In this document: positions 24,552 through 32,194 of the stretch, piece after piece
How the letters are laid out: each line of letters opens with the position of its first letter
Position numbering within the stretch: the first letter of the stretch is position 1
Origin: JAEUNJ01 sp052035955
Lineage (GTDB): Bacteria; Pseudomonadota; Gammaproteobacteria; Burkholderiales; Rhodocyclaceae
DNA length: 34,727 nt
Direction of reading: 5' to 3'
NCBI GenBank assembly: GCA_052035955.1
Contig: JBPOHD010000109.1
Span: 1-34,727 of the forward strand
The notes under the pieces: model-generated
What the model was told of the DNA's origin: nothing
The model's database searches: none
The model's input: only the letters and a program-made list of their open reading frames with translations
Position numbers and translations under genes: made by a program

Positions 24552-25276
24552 CGGCCCCCGAGACCGCCCCGGAGTCCGGCGAGGCCCCGGCCATGGCCCT
24601 TCGGTCCGCCGAAGCATCGGCGCTGCGGGTCTCCATCCGCACCGCGGTCATCCTGCTGCTGTTCAGCCTCGTGTTCACGGGCCTCATGGCCGGCACCTAC
24701 AGCCTGACCCGCCCTCTGGTCGAGGCAAGCGCGCAGCAGGAGAAGCTGCGGCTCATCGGCGAAGTACTCGCCGAAGGCAGCTACGACAACGACCTCCTCG
24801 CCGACCGGATCGCGCTGCCCCCCAATGCAGCCATCGGCCAGGACGTGGAATCCGTCGTCTATCGGGCACGCAAGGCGGGCGAACCGGTCGCCCTGGTCTT
24901 CGAGGCGGCGGCGCCCGACGGCTATTCGGGACGCATCGGCCTCCTGCTGGCGGTGGGCGCCGATGGTCGGCTGTCGGCGGTGCGGGTGACCGGGCACCGC
25001 GAGACGCCCGGCCTCGGCGACTACGTCGATCCCAAGAAGGACAAGGACAAGGCGCGGCCCTGGATCACCCAATTCAACGGCCAGGGGTTCGATACCGTGC
25101 CGAAGGCGCAATGGCGGGTGCGCAAGGATGGCGGCCGCTTCGAGCAGCGGGTGGGCGCCACCATCTCCGCACGCGCCGTCACCAACGCCACCGGCCGTGC
25201 GCTGGCATGGGCCGCGGAACGGCGGGAGAGGCTGTTCGCCGCCGAGGCCGGGACACGCTACGGGGAACAACCGTGA
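24548..25276 (+). CDS. rnfG: Electron transport complex subunit RnfG
   Basis: FMN-carrying periplasmic-facing subunit anchored by one helix. The product has 242 residues from a GTG at 24548; an ATG at codon 16 is an alternative start. A short cytoplasmic stretch is followed by the membrane helix (about 30-52, TAVILLLFSLVFTGLMAGTYSL), then the FMN-binding domain with GHRETPGLGDYVDPKKDK (149-166). The expected flavinylation motif reads FEQRVGATISARAV with Thr205, whereas the usual ApbE target is Asp-x-x-Ser/Thr-Gly-Ala-Thr; here Asp is Glu and Ser/Thr is Val. No apbE gene is in the window. Confidence 0.93.
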   Translation: MTAPETAPESGEAPAMALRSAEASALRVSIRTAVILLLFSLVFTGLMAGTYSLTRPLVEASAQQEKLRLIGEVLAEGSYDNDLLADRIALPPNAAIGQDVESVVYRARKAGEPVALVFEAAAPDGYSGRIGLLLAVGADGRLSAVRVTGHRETPGLGDYVDPKKDKDKARPWITQFNGQGFDTVPKAQWRVRKDGGRFEQRVGATISARAVTNATGRALAWAAERRERLFAAEAGTRYGEQP

Positions 25277-25324
25277 TCCGGGAGGTTTCCAAGCCCGGGA
25301 GCAGGATCGTCTGGGAGTGAGGAC

Positions 25325-25996
25325 ATGAGCGTTTATCGGGAAATCGCCCGCAATGGAATCTGGAAGCAGAACACGATCCTGGCGCAACTGCTGGGCTTGT
25401 GCCCCCTGCTGGCCGTCAGCACCAATTTCGTCAATGCGGTGAGCCTGGGGCTGGCGACCATCGTCGTGATGGCCCTGTCCAACCTGGCCCTCTCGAGCCT
25501 GCGCGCCTTCATCCCCTACGAGATCCGGATTCCGATCTTCATCCTGATCATCGCCGCCCTGGTAACCGTCGTGGACCTGGCCTTCAATGCCTGGCTCCAT
25601 GACCTGTACCTCGTCCTCGGCATCTTCATCCCGCTGATCGTCACCAATTGCATCGTGCTGGCCCGGGTGGAGGCCTTCGCCGCCAAGAATGCCGTCGGCG
25701 CATCGACCCTCGACGGCGTCATGATGGGGATCGGCTTCGTCTGGGTGATCGGACTGCTCGGCGCTGCGCGGGAAATCGTCGGCCAGGGAACCCTCTTTTC
25801 CGGCATCGAGATGATCATTCCCGGGCTCCAGGGCCTCCAACTCCTGCCGGAGTCCTATCCGGGCTTCCTGCTGGCCATCCTGCCACCCGGGGCTTTCATC
25901 CTCCTCGGCTGCCTGATCGCCCTGCGCAACTGGATCGACGCCCGCGCCAACGAAAAGTTGGCCGCGCGACGGGCACATCTTCCCGCGCCGGCATGA
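25325..25996 (+). CDS. rnfE: Electron transport complex subunit RnfE
   Basis: Integral membrane subunit homologous to RnfA with inverted topology. The product has 223 residues with about six helices. Conserved NGIWKQNTILAQLLGLCPLLAVS (about 10-32) and VTNCIVLARVEAFA contain the cysteines (Cys26 and the one in TNCIV) that pair with those of RnfA around the membrane iron-sulfur cluster. The ribosome site GGGAGTGAGGAC precedes the ATG. A 48-bp gap separates it from rnfG; the stop overlaps the next gene's ATG (ATGA). Confidence 0.96.
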   Translation: MSVYREIARNGIWKQNTILAQLLGLCPLLAVSTNFVNAVSLGLATIVVMALSNLALSSLRAFIPYEIRIPIFILIIAALVTVVDLAFNAWLHDLYLVLGIFIPLIVTNCIVLARVEAFAAKNAVGASTLDGVMMGIGFVWVIGLLGAAREIVGQGTLFSGIEMIIPGLQGLQLLPESYPGFLLAILPPGAFILLGCLIALRNWIDARANEKLAARRAHLPAPA

Positions 25997-26742
25997 GCCG
26001 TTACCGCGCGGCGGCCCTGCACCTGCTGATCAGCGGAGCCGTCATTGCCGGGCTGCTGGGCATCGCGGTGGCCCTGTGGTATCCGGGTGCGTTCTTCTCC
26101 GGCCTGGGCGGCGCCCACCTGGTGGCGACCCTCGGCATGGTGGACATCTGCCTGGGCCCCCTGATCACACTGATCATCTTCGACACGAGGAAGCCGAAGC
26201 TCCGTTACGATCTCGCCACCGTCGCGCTGGTCCAGGCTGCGGCGCTGGCCTACGGCGGCTGGGTGATGTTCGAGGCCCGGCCCGCCTATTCCGTATTCAT
26301 CAAGGACGTGTTCAAGGTCGCCCGGGCCAACGAACTGGAGGAGGCGGAACTGGCCCAGGCATCCCGGCCGGAATTCGCCCGCCGGCCGATCGACGGTCCG
26401 CGCTTCGTGGCCAGTCGGCTGCCCGCTTCCCGGGAGGAGGTCGAACGCCTGCTGTTCGCCGGCGTCACCCAGGGCATAGACCTGCACCAGTTGCCGCGGT
26501 ACTACGTCCCCTATGCGGAGGCGCGGCAGGAGATCCTCGCCGCCGCGAGACCCCTCGGCGGTCCCCGGGGAGTGCTCGCCGGCGATCGGAGCGGAGCCCT
26601 GGCGGCGGCCTTGAAATCCTCCGGCAGGAACCCGGAATCGGTGCGTTATCTTCCCCTCCTGGGCACCCGCCACGAGATGTCCGTGCTGATCGACGCGGGC
26701 ACCGGCGATGTCGTCGACGTCGTCGACGCGGCCGTCGATTGA
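25993..26742 (+). CDS. TfpX/TfpZ-like membrane protein (type IV pilin accessory family)
   Basis: The product has 249 residues. Three or four N-terminal helices (about 5-28, 36-57, 68-90) carry GIAVALWYPGAFFSGLGGAHL, GMVDICLGPLITLIIFDTRKPKLRYDL and AAALAYGGWVMFEARPAYSVF, followed by DVFKVARANELEEAELAQA; this pattern matches the TfpX/TfpZ pilin-accessory family as I know it. The C-terminal half is soluble, probably periplasmic. TfpX/TfpZ members normally sit beside a pilin gene; here the gene overlaps rnfE by four bases and precedes nth, and no pilin is in view. Its role with Rnf is unknown: assembly or stability of the membrane complex is a guess. Confidence 0.75.
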   Translation: MSRYRAAALHLLISGAVIAGLLGIAVALWYPGAFFSGLGGAHLVATLGMVDICLGPLITLIIFDTRKPKLRYDLATVALVQAAALAYGGWVMFEARPAYSVFIKDVFKVARANELEEAELAQASRPEFARRPIDGPRFVASRLPASREEVERLLFAGVTQGIDLHQLPRYYVPYAEARQEILAAARPLGGPRGVLAGDRSGALAAALKSSGRNPESVRYLPLLGTRHEMSVLIDAGTGDVVDVVDAAVD

Positions 26743-26743
26743 C

Positions 26744-27379
26744 ATGACGCCGGCGAAGCGGGAAACCCTGTTCGCACGCCTGGCGGCGGCCAATCCGGCC
26801 CCGGCCTCCGAGCTGGAGTACGCGACGCCGTTCCAGTTGCTGGTCGCCGTCATCCTGTCCGCCCAGGCTACCGACAGGGGCGTCAATGTCGCCACGCGCC
26901 GACTGTTTCCCGATGCGGGCACGCCGCAGGCGATCGCCGCCCTCGGCGAAGACGGGCTCGCCGAGCGGATCCGCAGCATCGGCCTCTATCGCACCAAGGC
27001 CCGGAACGTCGTGGCCACCGCCCGCCTCCTGCTGGAGGGCCACGGCGGCGAGGTACCCCACGACCGGGAGGCCCTCGAGGCATTGCCCGGGGTTGGCCGC
27101 AAGACGGCCAACGTGGTCCTCAACATCGCCTTCGGCGAGCCGACCATCGCCGTGGACACCCACATCTTCCGCGTCGCCAACCGCACCGGCCTCGCCCCCG
27201 GCAAGGACGTCGGGGAAGTCGAGGCCAAGCTCCTGAAGGTCGTGCCGAAGGCCTATCGCCTGCATGCCCACCATTGGCTGATCCTGCACGGCCGCTATGT
27301 CTGCAAGGCCCGCCGACCCGATTGTCCGTCCTGCACGGTCCGGGACCTCTGCGCCTACCGCGAAAAAACCCCTGCCTGA
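26744..27379 (+). CDS. nth: Endonuclease III (DNA glycosylase/AP lyase)
   Basis: Removes oxidised pyrimidines from DNA and nicks the abasic site. The product has 211 residues, the same length as the E. coli enzyme, and key residues fall at the same numbers: catalytic Lys120 in LPGVGRKTANVVL (helix-hairpin-helix), Asp138 in AVDTHIFRV, and the [4Fe-4S] ligands Cys187, Cys194, Cys197, Cys203. It starts one base after the preceding stop codon. The rnf-nth linkage is classic in gammaproteobacteria and is kept here despite the inserted TfpX/TfpZ-like gene. Confidence 0.97.
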   Translation: MTPAKRETLFARLAAANPAPASELEYATPFQLLVAVILSAQATDRGVNVATRRLFPDAGTPQAIAALGEDGLAERIRSIGLYRTKARNVVATARLLLEGHGGEVPHDREALEALPGVGRKTANVVLNIAFGEPTIAVDTHIFRVANRTGLAPGKDVGEVEAKLLKVVPKAYRLHAHHWLILHGRYVCKARRPDCPSCTVRDLCAYREKTPA

Positions 27380-27389
27380 CCCCGCCCCC

Positions 27390-27824
27390 ATGTTCAATCC
27401 CACCCGCGACCAGGCACGCCGCTTCTTCGTCGATGCCTGGAACAAGAAGCTGCGGCAGTTGCCCGCGACGCCGCTGGAGACCGTTGCCGCCGACCTCGTC
27501 GCAATGCATCCGGAATACCACGACCTGTTTGCCGCCGGCGAGGAGGCCCTGGCCCGGGAATGGACGCCGGAAGATGGGCAGACCAACCCCTTCCTGCATC
27601 TGTCCCTGCACCTGGCGATCGAGGAGCAGCTCTCCATCGACCAGCCGCCGGGCATACGCGCCGGCTTCGAACGCCTGCTGCGCCGCCACGGCGACCGGCA
27701 CGCAGCCCTCCATGCGGTCCTCGAATGCCTGGGTGAAACGGTCTTCCGGGCCAGCCGCGACGGGACCCCGCCGGACGGCGCGGCCTACCTGGAGTGCGTG
27801 GCACGCGCGGCGGGAGGAGGATGA
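27390..27824 (+). CDS. DUF1841 family protein
   Basis: The product has 144 residues, cytoplasmic, with no signal or membrane segment. The sequence MFNPTRDQARRFFVDAWNK, MHPEYHDLF and NPFLHLSLHLAIEEQLSIDQP matches the conserved DUF1841 family of beta- and gammaproteobacteria; its function is unknown. It is rich in His (HPEYH, HLSLHL, RRHGDRHAALH), so metal binding is conceivable but unproven. It starts 10 bases after nth and overlaps the next gene by four bases, so nth, DUF1841 and the HAD phosphatase look cotranscribed. Confidence 0.88.
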   Translation: MFNPTRDQARRFFVDAWNKKLRQLPATPLETVAADLVAMHPEYHDLFAAGEEALAREWTPEDGQTNPFLHLSLHLAIEEQLSIDQPPGIRAGFERLLRRHGDRHAALHAVLECLGETVFRASRDGTPPDGAAYLECVARAAGGG

Positions 27825-28429
27825 AGGCGGTGCGGGCGGTGGTCTTCGACCTGGGGGGCGTCCTGGTCGACTGGAACCCGCGCCACCTCTATCGCCACCT
27901 GATCCCCGACCCGGTCGAACTCGAGCACTTCCTGACGGAGATCTGCCCCCAATCCTGGAACGAGTTGCAGGATGCCGGCCGGCCGCTGGCCGAAGCCACT
28001 CGGGAACGCATCGCCCGGCATCCCCGGCATGCCGACCTGATCGCCGCCTACTACGGCCGCTGGGAGGCGATGCTGTCGGGCCCCATCGAGGGCACGGTGG
28101 CGCTGCTCGAAGCCCTGGACGCCGCCGGCGTGCCCCTCTACGCCCTCTCCAACTGGTCGGCCGAACTGTTCCCCATTGCCCGCCGCCGCTTCGATTTCAT
28201 CGGGCGTTTCAGGGCCATCGTCGTGTCGGGGGAGGAAGGGGTGATCAAGCCGGACCCCGAGATCTTCGGCCGCCTGCTCGGGCGCCACGGCCTCGAGGCG
28301 CCCCATTGCCTGTTCATCGACGACAATCCGGCCAACGTGGCGGCCGCCGACCGCCTGGGATTCCGCACCCACCTTTTTCGCACACCGGAACTGCTTTCCG
28401 AAGAACTCGCAGCACTCGGGCTCCTCTGA
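27821..28429 (+). CDS. HAD-superfamily phosphatase (YihX-like)
   Basis: Haloacid-dehalogenase-type hydrolase, probably a sugar-phosphate or similar phosphatase. The product has 202 residues. Motif I is VVFDLGGVLVDWNP with nucleophile Asp10; the DxG form rather than DxD is usual for YihX-like members. Motif II is ALSNWS, motif III GVIKPDPEIF, motif IV FIDDNPANV. A helical cap lies between motifs I and II. The ATG overlaps the DUF1841 stop and is preceded by GGGAGGAGG, supporting this start over one nine codons upstream. The substrate cannot be deduced. Confidence 0.92.
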   Translation: MKAVRAVVFDLGGVLVDWNPRHLYRHLIPDPVELEHFLTEICPQSWNELQDAGRPLAEATRERIARHPRHADLIAAYYGRWEAMLSGPIEGTVALLEALDAAGVPLYALSNWSAELFPIARRRFDFIGRFRAIVVSGEEGVIKPDPEIFGRLLGRHGLEAPHCLFIDDNPANVAAADRLGFRTHLFRTPELLSEELAALGLL

Positions 28430-28464
28430 CATAATTGCCCGACACCCAATCCCGGAAGGTTTCC

Positions 28465-29307
28465 ATGCGCTTCGAAGGCACTGCGAGCTACGTCGCCACC
28501 CCCGACCTGAAACTGGCGGTCAATGCCGCCGTCACCCTGCAGAGACCCCTCCTCGTCAAGGGCGAGCCCGGCACCGGCAAGACCATGCTGGCCGAGGAGG
28601 TCGCCGCCGCCCTCGGCCTGCCGCTGCTGCAATGGCACATCAAGTCCACCACCAAGGCCCAGCAGGGCCTCTACGAATACGATGCGGTCTCCAGGCTGCG
28701 GGATTCCCAACTGGGCGAGGACAAGGTCAAGGACATCGCCAACTACATCGTCAAGGGCGTGCTGTGGCAGGCCTTCGAGGCCGAGTCGCCGACCGTCATC
28801 CTGATCGACGAGATCGACAAGGCGGACATCGAGTTCCCCAACGACCTGCTGCGCGAACTGGACCGGATGGAGTTCTACGTCTATGAGACGAGGCAACTCA
28901 TCAAGGCGCGCCACCGCCCCATCGTCTTCATCACCTCGAACAACGAGAAGGAATTGCCCGACGCCTTCCTGCGTCGCTGCTTCTTCCACTACATCAAGTT
29001 CCCCGACCGGGAGACGATGCAGAAGATCGTCGATGTGCACTATCCCGGGATCAAGCAGGCCCTGCTGAAGGAGGCCCTGGAGGTCTTCTTCGAACTGCGC
29101 GACGTGCCGGGCCTGAAGAAGAAACCCTCGACCTCCGAACTGATCGACTGGCTGAAGCTCCTGATGGCCGAGGACATCCCGCCGGAGGTGCTGCGTTCCA
29201 AGGACAAGAAGGCCGCCGTGCCGCCGCTCCACGGTGCATTGCTCAAGAACGAGCAGGACGTGCACCTCTTCGAGCGGCTGGTCTTCATGGCCCGGCAGAA
29301 CAGGTAA
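28465..29307 (+). CDS. MoxR-family AAA+ ATPase
   Basis: Chaperone-like ATPase that typically works with a VWA partner to mature or remodel a target protein. The product has 280 residues. Walker A is GEPGTGKT (33-40), Walker B VILIDEIDKAD (Asp115-Glu116), sensor 1 is in FITSNNEKELP, and the arginine region is DAFLRRCFFHYIKFPD. GGAAGG lies six bases before the ATG; an in-frame ATG 30 bp upstream lacks a ribosome site. A VWA gene follows after 15 bp and a FecR-domain gene after that, all probably one operon. The target is unknown. Confidence 0.93.
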   Translation: MRFEGTASYVATPDLKLAVNAAVTLQRPLLVKGEPGTGKTMLAEEVAAALGLPLLQWHIKSTTKAQQGLYEYDAVSRLRDSQLGEDKVKDIANYIVKGVLWQAFEAESPTVILIDEIDKADIEFPNDLLRELDRMEFYVYETRQLIKARHRPIVFITSNNEKELPDAFLRRCFFHYIKFPDRETMQKIVDVHYPGIKQALLKEALEVFFELRDVPGLKKKPSTSELIDWLKLLMAEDIPPEVLRSKDKKAAVPPLHGALLKNEQDVHLFERLVFMARQNR

Positions 29308-29322
29308 GCGAAGTCCACGCCG

Positions 29323-30495
29323 ATGCTGATCGACTTCTTCCTGCACCTCAAGGCGCGCAAGCTGCCCGTCTCCACCAAGGAGTTCCTGACCTTGCTGGAG
29401 GCCATGCGGGAACGGGTGGCCGGCCACAGCATCGACGAGTTCTACTACCTGTCGCGGGCCTGCCTGGTCAAGGACGAGACCAAGTACGACAAGTTCGACC
29501 AGGCCTTCGGCGAATACTTCAAGGGCATCGAGGCCATCCCCGGCCTGGAGACCGACGTCCCCGAGGAATGGCTGCGGGCGATGATGAAGAAGCACCTCTC
29601 GCCGGAGGAAAAGTCCAAGCTCGAGAAGCTGGGCTGGGACAAGCTGATGGAGCAGTTCCAGAAGCGTCTCGAGGAGCAGAAGGGCCGCCACCAGGGCGGC
29701 AGCAAGTGGATCGGCACCGGCGGCACCAGCCCCTACGGCAATTCCGGCTACCATCCCGAAGGCATCCGCGTCGGCGGCGAGTCGGCGGGCAACCGGACCG
29801 CCGTAAAGGTCTGGGCCGAGCGGGAATACCGCAACCTGGACGACACGGTGGAACTGGGCACCCGCAACATCAAGGTCGCGCTGCGCCGCCTGCGCAAGTT
29901 TGCCCGCGAGGGCGCCGAGGAGGAACTGGACCTCGACGGCACCATCGAGGGCACTGCGAAGAACGCCGGCTGGCTGGACCTGAAGATGCGGCCCGAGCGC
30001 CACAACAAGATCAAGGTCCTGCTCTTCCTGGACATCGGCGGTTCGATGGACGACCACATCAAGGTCTGCGAGGAGATGTTCTCGGCCGCCAAGAGCGAAT
30101 TCAAGCACCTGGAGTATTTCTACTTCCACAACTGCATCTACGACTACGTCTGGAAGGACAACCGGCGCCGCCACGGCGAGCGCTTCCCGCTCTGGGACGT
30201 GCTGCACAAGTACGGGCGGGACTACAAGCTGATCCTGGTCGGCGACGCCACCATGAGCCCCTACGAAATCCTCCAGCCGGGCGGCTCCGTGGAATACAAC
30301 AACGAGGAAGCGGGCGCCGTCTGGCTGGCCCGGATGCTGGACACCTACCCCTCCGCGGTCTGGCTCAACCCCGAGCCCGAGCGCTTCTGGGAATACCGGC
30401 ATTCCATCGACATCATCCGCAACATCATGGGCAGCCGCATGTTTCCGCTGACCATCGAGGGACTCGAGCGGGCCATGCGCCAGCTCAACAAGTGA
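29323..30495 (+). CDS. CoxE-like VWA-domain protein
   Basis: Partner of the preceding MoxR ATPase. The product has 390 residues with no signal peptide, cytoplasmic. The N-terminal helical region (1-130) starts LIDFFLHLKARKLPVSTKEF, a middle part has a Gly-rich link (GGTSPYGNSGYHPEGIRVGG), and the VWA domain (about 230-390) has its metal-site motif as Asp237-Ile-Gly-Gly-Ser241 (DIGGSMDDH). The classic motif is DxSxS, so the first Ser is Gly here. FYFHNCIYDYVW and LILVGDATMSPYEI follow. By analogy with CoxD/CoxE, the pair may help load metal or assemble a partner protein, but no cox-type enzyme is nearby. Confidence 0.9.
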   Translation: MLIDFFLHLKARKLPVSTKEFLTLLEAMRERVAGHSIDEFYYLSRACLVKDETKYDKFDQAFGEYFKGIEAIPGLETDVPEEWLRAMMKKHLSPEEKSKLEKLGWDKLMEQFQKRLEEQKGRHQGGSKWIGTGGTSPYGNSGYHPEGIRVGGESAGNRTAVKVWAEREYRNLDDTVELGTRNIKVALRRLRKFAREGAEEELDLDGTIEGTAKNAGWLDLKMRPERHNKIKVLLFLDIGGSMDDHIKVCEEMFSAAKSEFKHLEYFYFHNCIYDYVWKDNRRRHGERFPLWDVLHKYGRDYKLILVGDATMSPYEILQPGGSVEYNNEEAGAVWLARMLDTYPSAVWLNPEPERFWEYRHSIDIIRNIMGSRMFPLTIEGLERAMRQLNK

Positions 30496-30505
30496 GGATC
30501 CCGCC

Positions 30506-31171
30506 ATGAGCGAACGACGTGCGTTCCTGCAAGCCCTTGCCGCCGCCGGCGGCGCCGGCTTACTGTGGCGGCAGGCGCTGGCCGCCGGCAACAACCCCGT
30601 TCCCGCGGGCTTCCACAAGCTGCAGGGGACGGTGACCCTCAACGGCCAGCCGGCGCGCGAGGGCCAGCTCGTCAAGCCCGGAGACCAGATCGCCACCGGC
30701 CCGGGCGCCGAGGCCATCTACGTGGTCAACCAGGATGCCTTCCTGCAAAGGGAGAACAGCCGCGTCCGCTTCGGCGACACGGCGACGGCAGCCTTCCTCC
30801 GCGTCGTCACGGGCAAGCTGATGTCCGTCTTCGGCCGGGGCGACAAGCGGATACAACTGGCCACGGCGACCATCGGCATCCGTGGCACGGGCTGCTACAT
30901 CGAGGAGCCCCCGGAAGGGAGTCGCGAGCCCTCCTATTTCTGCCTCTGCTACGGCACCGCCGACGTGGTGCCCGACGCAGCACCGGCCAAGGCCGAGCGC
31001 ATCGTCACCACCCACCACGACCACCCGGTCTACATCCATGCCGATCCCGCGATGCCGACCATGATGGTCACGGCGCCGATACGCAATCACTACGACGCGG
31101 AGCTGGTGATGCTGGAGAACCTGGTCGGGCGCTGGCCGCCCTTCTACGGGCAGGGCGGCGGCAAGTACTGA
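30506..31171 (+). CDS. Tat-signal FecR-domain periplasmic protein
   Basis: The product has 221 residues. The N-terminus ERRAFLQALAAAGGAGLLW fits a twin-arginine signal (RRxFL plus a hydrophobic stretch), so the protein is probably exported folded. A FecR-like beta domain (about 35-130) includes GQLVKPGDQIATGPGAEAIY and ATATIGIRGTGCYIE. The C-terminal part holds a Cys-x15-Cys-x-Cys group (GTGCYIEEPP...YFCLCYG) and histidines in TTHHDHPVYIHADP. Metal or cofactor binding before Tat export would explain both the signal and the ligands, but this is inference. It starts 10 bp after the VWA gene with a GAGGA site, and ends the MoxR-VWA operon. It is not next to a FecI/FecA pair, so it is not a usual anti-sigma regulator. 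Confidence 0.85.
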   Translation: MSERRAFLQALAAAGGAGLLWRQALAAGNNPVPAGFHKLQGTVTLNGQPAREGQLVKPGDQIATGPGAEAIYVVNQDAFLQRENSRVRFGDTATAAFLRVVTGKLMSVFGRGDKRIQLATATIGIRGTGCYIEEPPEGSREPSYFCLCYGTADVVPDAAPAKAERIVTTHHDHPVYIHADPAMPTMMVTAPIRNHYDAELVMLENLVGRWPPFYGQGGGKY

Positions 31172-31180
31172 TCCCATCCC

Positions 31181-31203
31181 TGGAATCCGGCGCGCGGATT
31201 CCA
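31181..31203. terminator. Perfect palindrome between convergent genes, possible bidirectional terminator
   Basis: TGGAATCCG - GCGCG - CGGATTCCA forms a 9-bp stem and 5-base loop, 10 bases after the FecR-domain gene stop and about 80 bases before the convergent MBL gene's stop. No T-run on either side. The rest of this 111-bp gap is GC-rich and shows nothing else I can support. Confidence 0.4.
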
Positions 31204-31282
31204 CCGCTCGGTCGGCCAAGCCCGGGGATGGGCATTCCCCGACACGCCGCCTGCGGCTCCCCTCCCGGGGAACCGCCGCTGG

Positions 31283-32053
31283 TCACGGCATGCGGTAGTT
31301 GTCCTGGGTCATCAGGTCGATGCCGCAGGGCAGTTTCTCGATCCAGTCGATGAAGCGGTTGCACATGGCCTTGCCGACGAAACGCTGGCCGTGCTGGGGC
31401 ACGATCATCTCGATGTCCATCTGACGGGCCATGTGGGCCCAGTAGCGGAGTATCTTGTTGGTCACCATGTAGCGGCGATGGAAAGGCTCCATCAGCGCGA
31501 TGTGGGCGTCGAAATCCGTGACGGGCAATGCCGCCACGTCATGGTCCACCAGGGATACCCCGAGGTCGCCCGAGAACAGGATCTTGGAGAGCGGGTCGTA
31601 GAACTGGAAGTTGCCTTCCGCATGCATGAAGTGGGCGGGAACGGCCTTGATCTTGCAATCCCCCAGGGGGATGTCCATGCCCTCGTCGGGAATGCCCAGG
31701 ATGCGTCCCTCGATGTCGCGGCCGGTGGTGAAGTGGGGAACGAAGCGGGTCCACAACTTCGAGATCAGGACTTTGCAGGGCGAGGCCACGAACCACTTGT
31801 TGACCGAGGCGATGATGTCCGGATCCGGATGGGAGGCCAGGAACCAGCGCAGTTCCTTGGACGGAAAATAGCGCTGCATGGCCATCAGCAGGGCGTTGTA
31901 GGTCAGGTTGCCGCCCGGATCGATCAGCGCGCCGTGCCCGTTGTCGGAGATCAGAAACTGGTTGCACTGGACGGCGTGGTCGTGTTCCTCGTCCACGAGA
32001 TCGTAGAAGGCAAGGCAGATGTGCTTGCCATTGTTGAACAACTCGACAGCCAT
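31283..32053 (-). CDS. MBL-fold oxygen-binding di-iron protein (ODP/flavodiiron-like, no flavodoxin domain)
   Basis: The product has 256 residues. It resembles the metallo-beta-lactamase domain of flavodiiron proteins without the flavodoxin part. Likely di-iron ligands are His75, Asp77 and Asp79 (SHPDPDI), His144 (HFMHAEGN), Asp163 (LFSGDLG) and His221 (VPQHG). The position of the usual Glu in HxExD is Asp77, and the hydrolase-type His after the second Asp is Ile80, which fits oxygen binding rather than hydrolysis. The ATG at 32053 has an AAAGGG site; an upstream in-frame start has weaker support. Such stand-alone domains are thought to sense or reduce O2 or NO. It stands 141 bp downstream of the GspE-like gene on the same strand. 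Confidence 0.87.
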   Translation of the reverse strand: MAVELFNNGKHICLAFYDLVDEEHDHAVQCNQFLISDNGHGALIDPGGNLTYNALLMAMQRYFPSKELRWFLASHPDPDIIASVNKWFVASPCKVLISKLWTRFVPHFTTGRDIEGRILGIPDEGMDIPLGDCKIKAVPAHFMHAEGNFQFYDPLSKILFSGDLGVSLVDHDVAALPVTDFDAHIALMEPFHRRYMVTNKILRYWAHMARQMDIEMIVPQHGQRFVGKAMCNRFIDWIEKLPCGIDLMTQDNYRMP

Positions 32054-32194
32054 TGACGACCCTTTCCGTGAATCATTGACGGTCACGGGGCTGCGGCGAC
32101 CGGCGGTGGAACGCCAGCATCGTCATCAGTTCGTGAACGCCGCAGTCTACCTTAAGCCATGCCGGTTTGACGGTCTTCGAGAGGCGTCGCGCGG

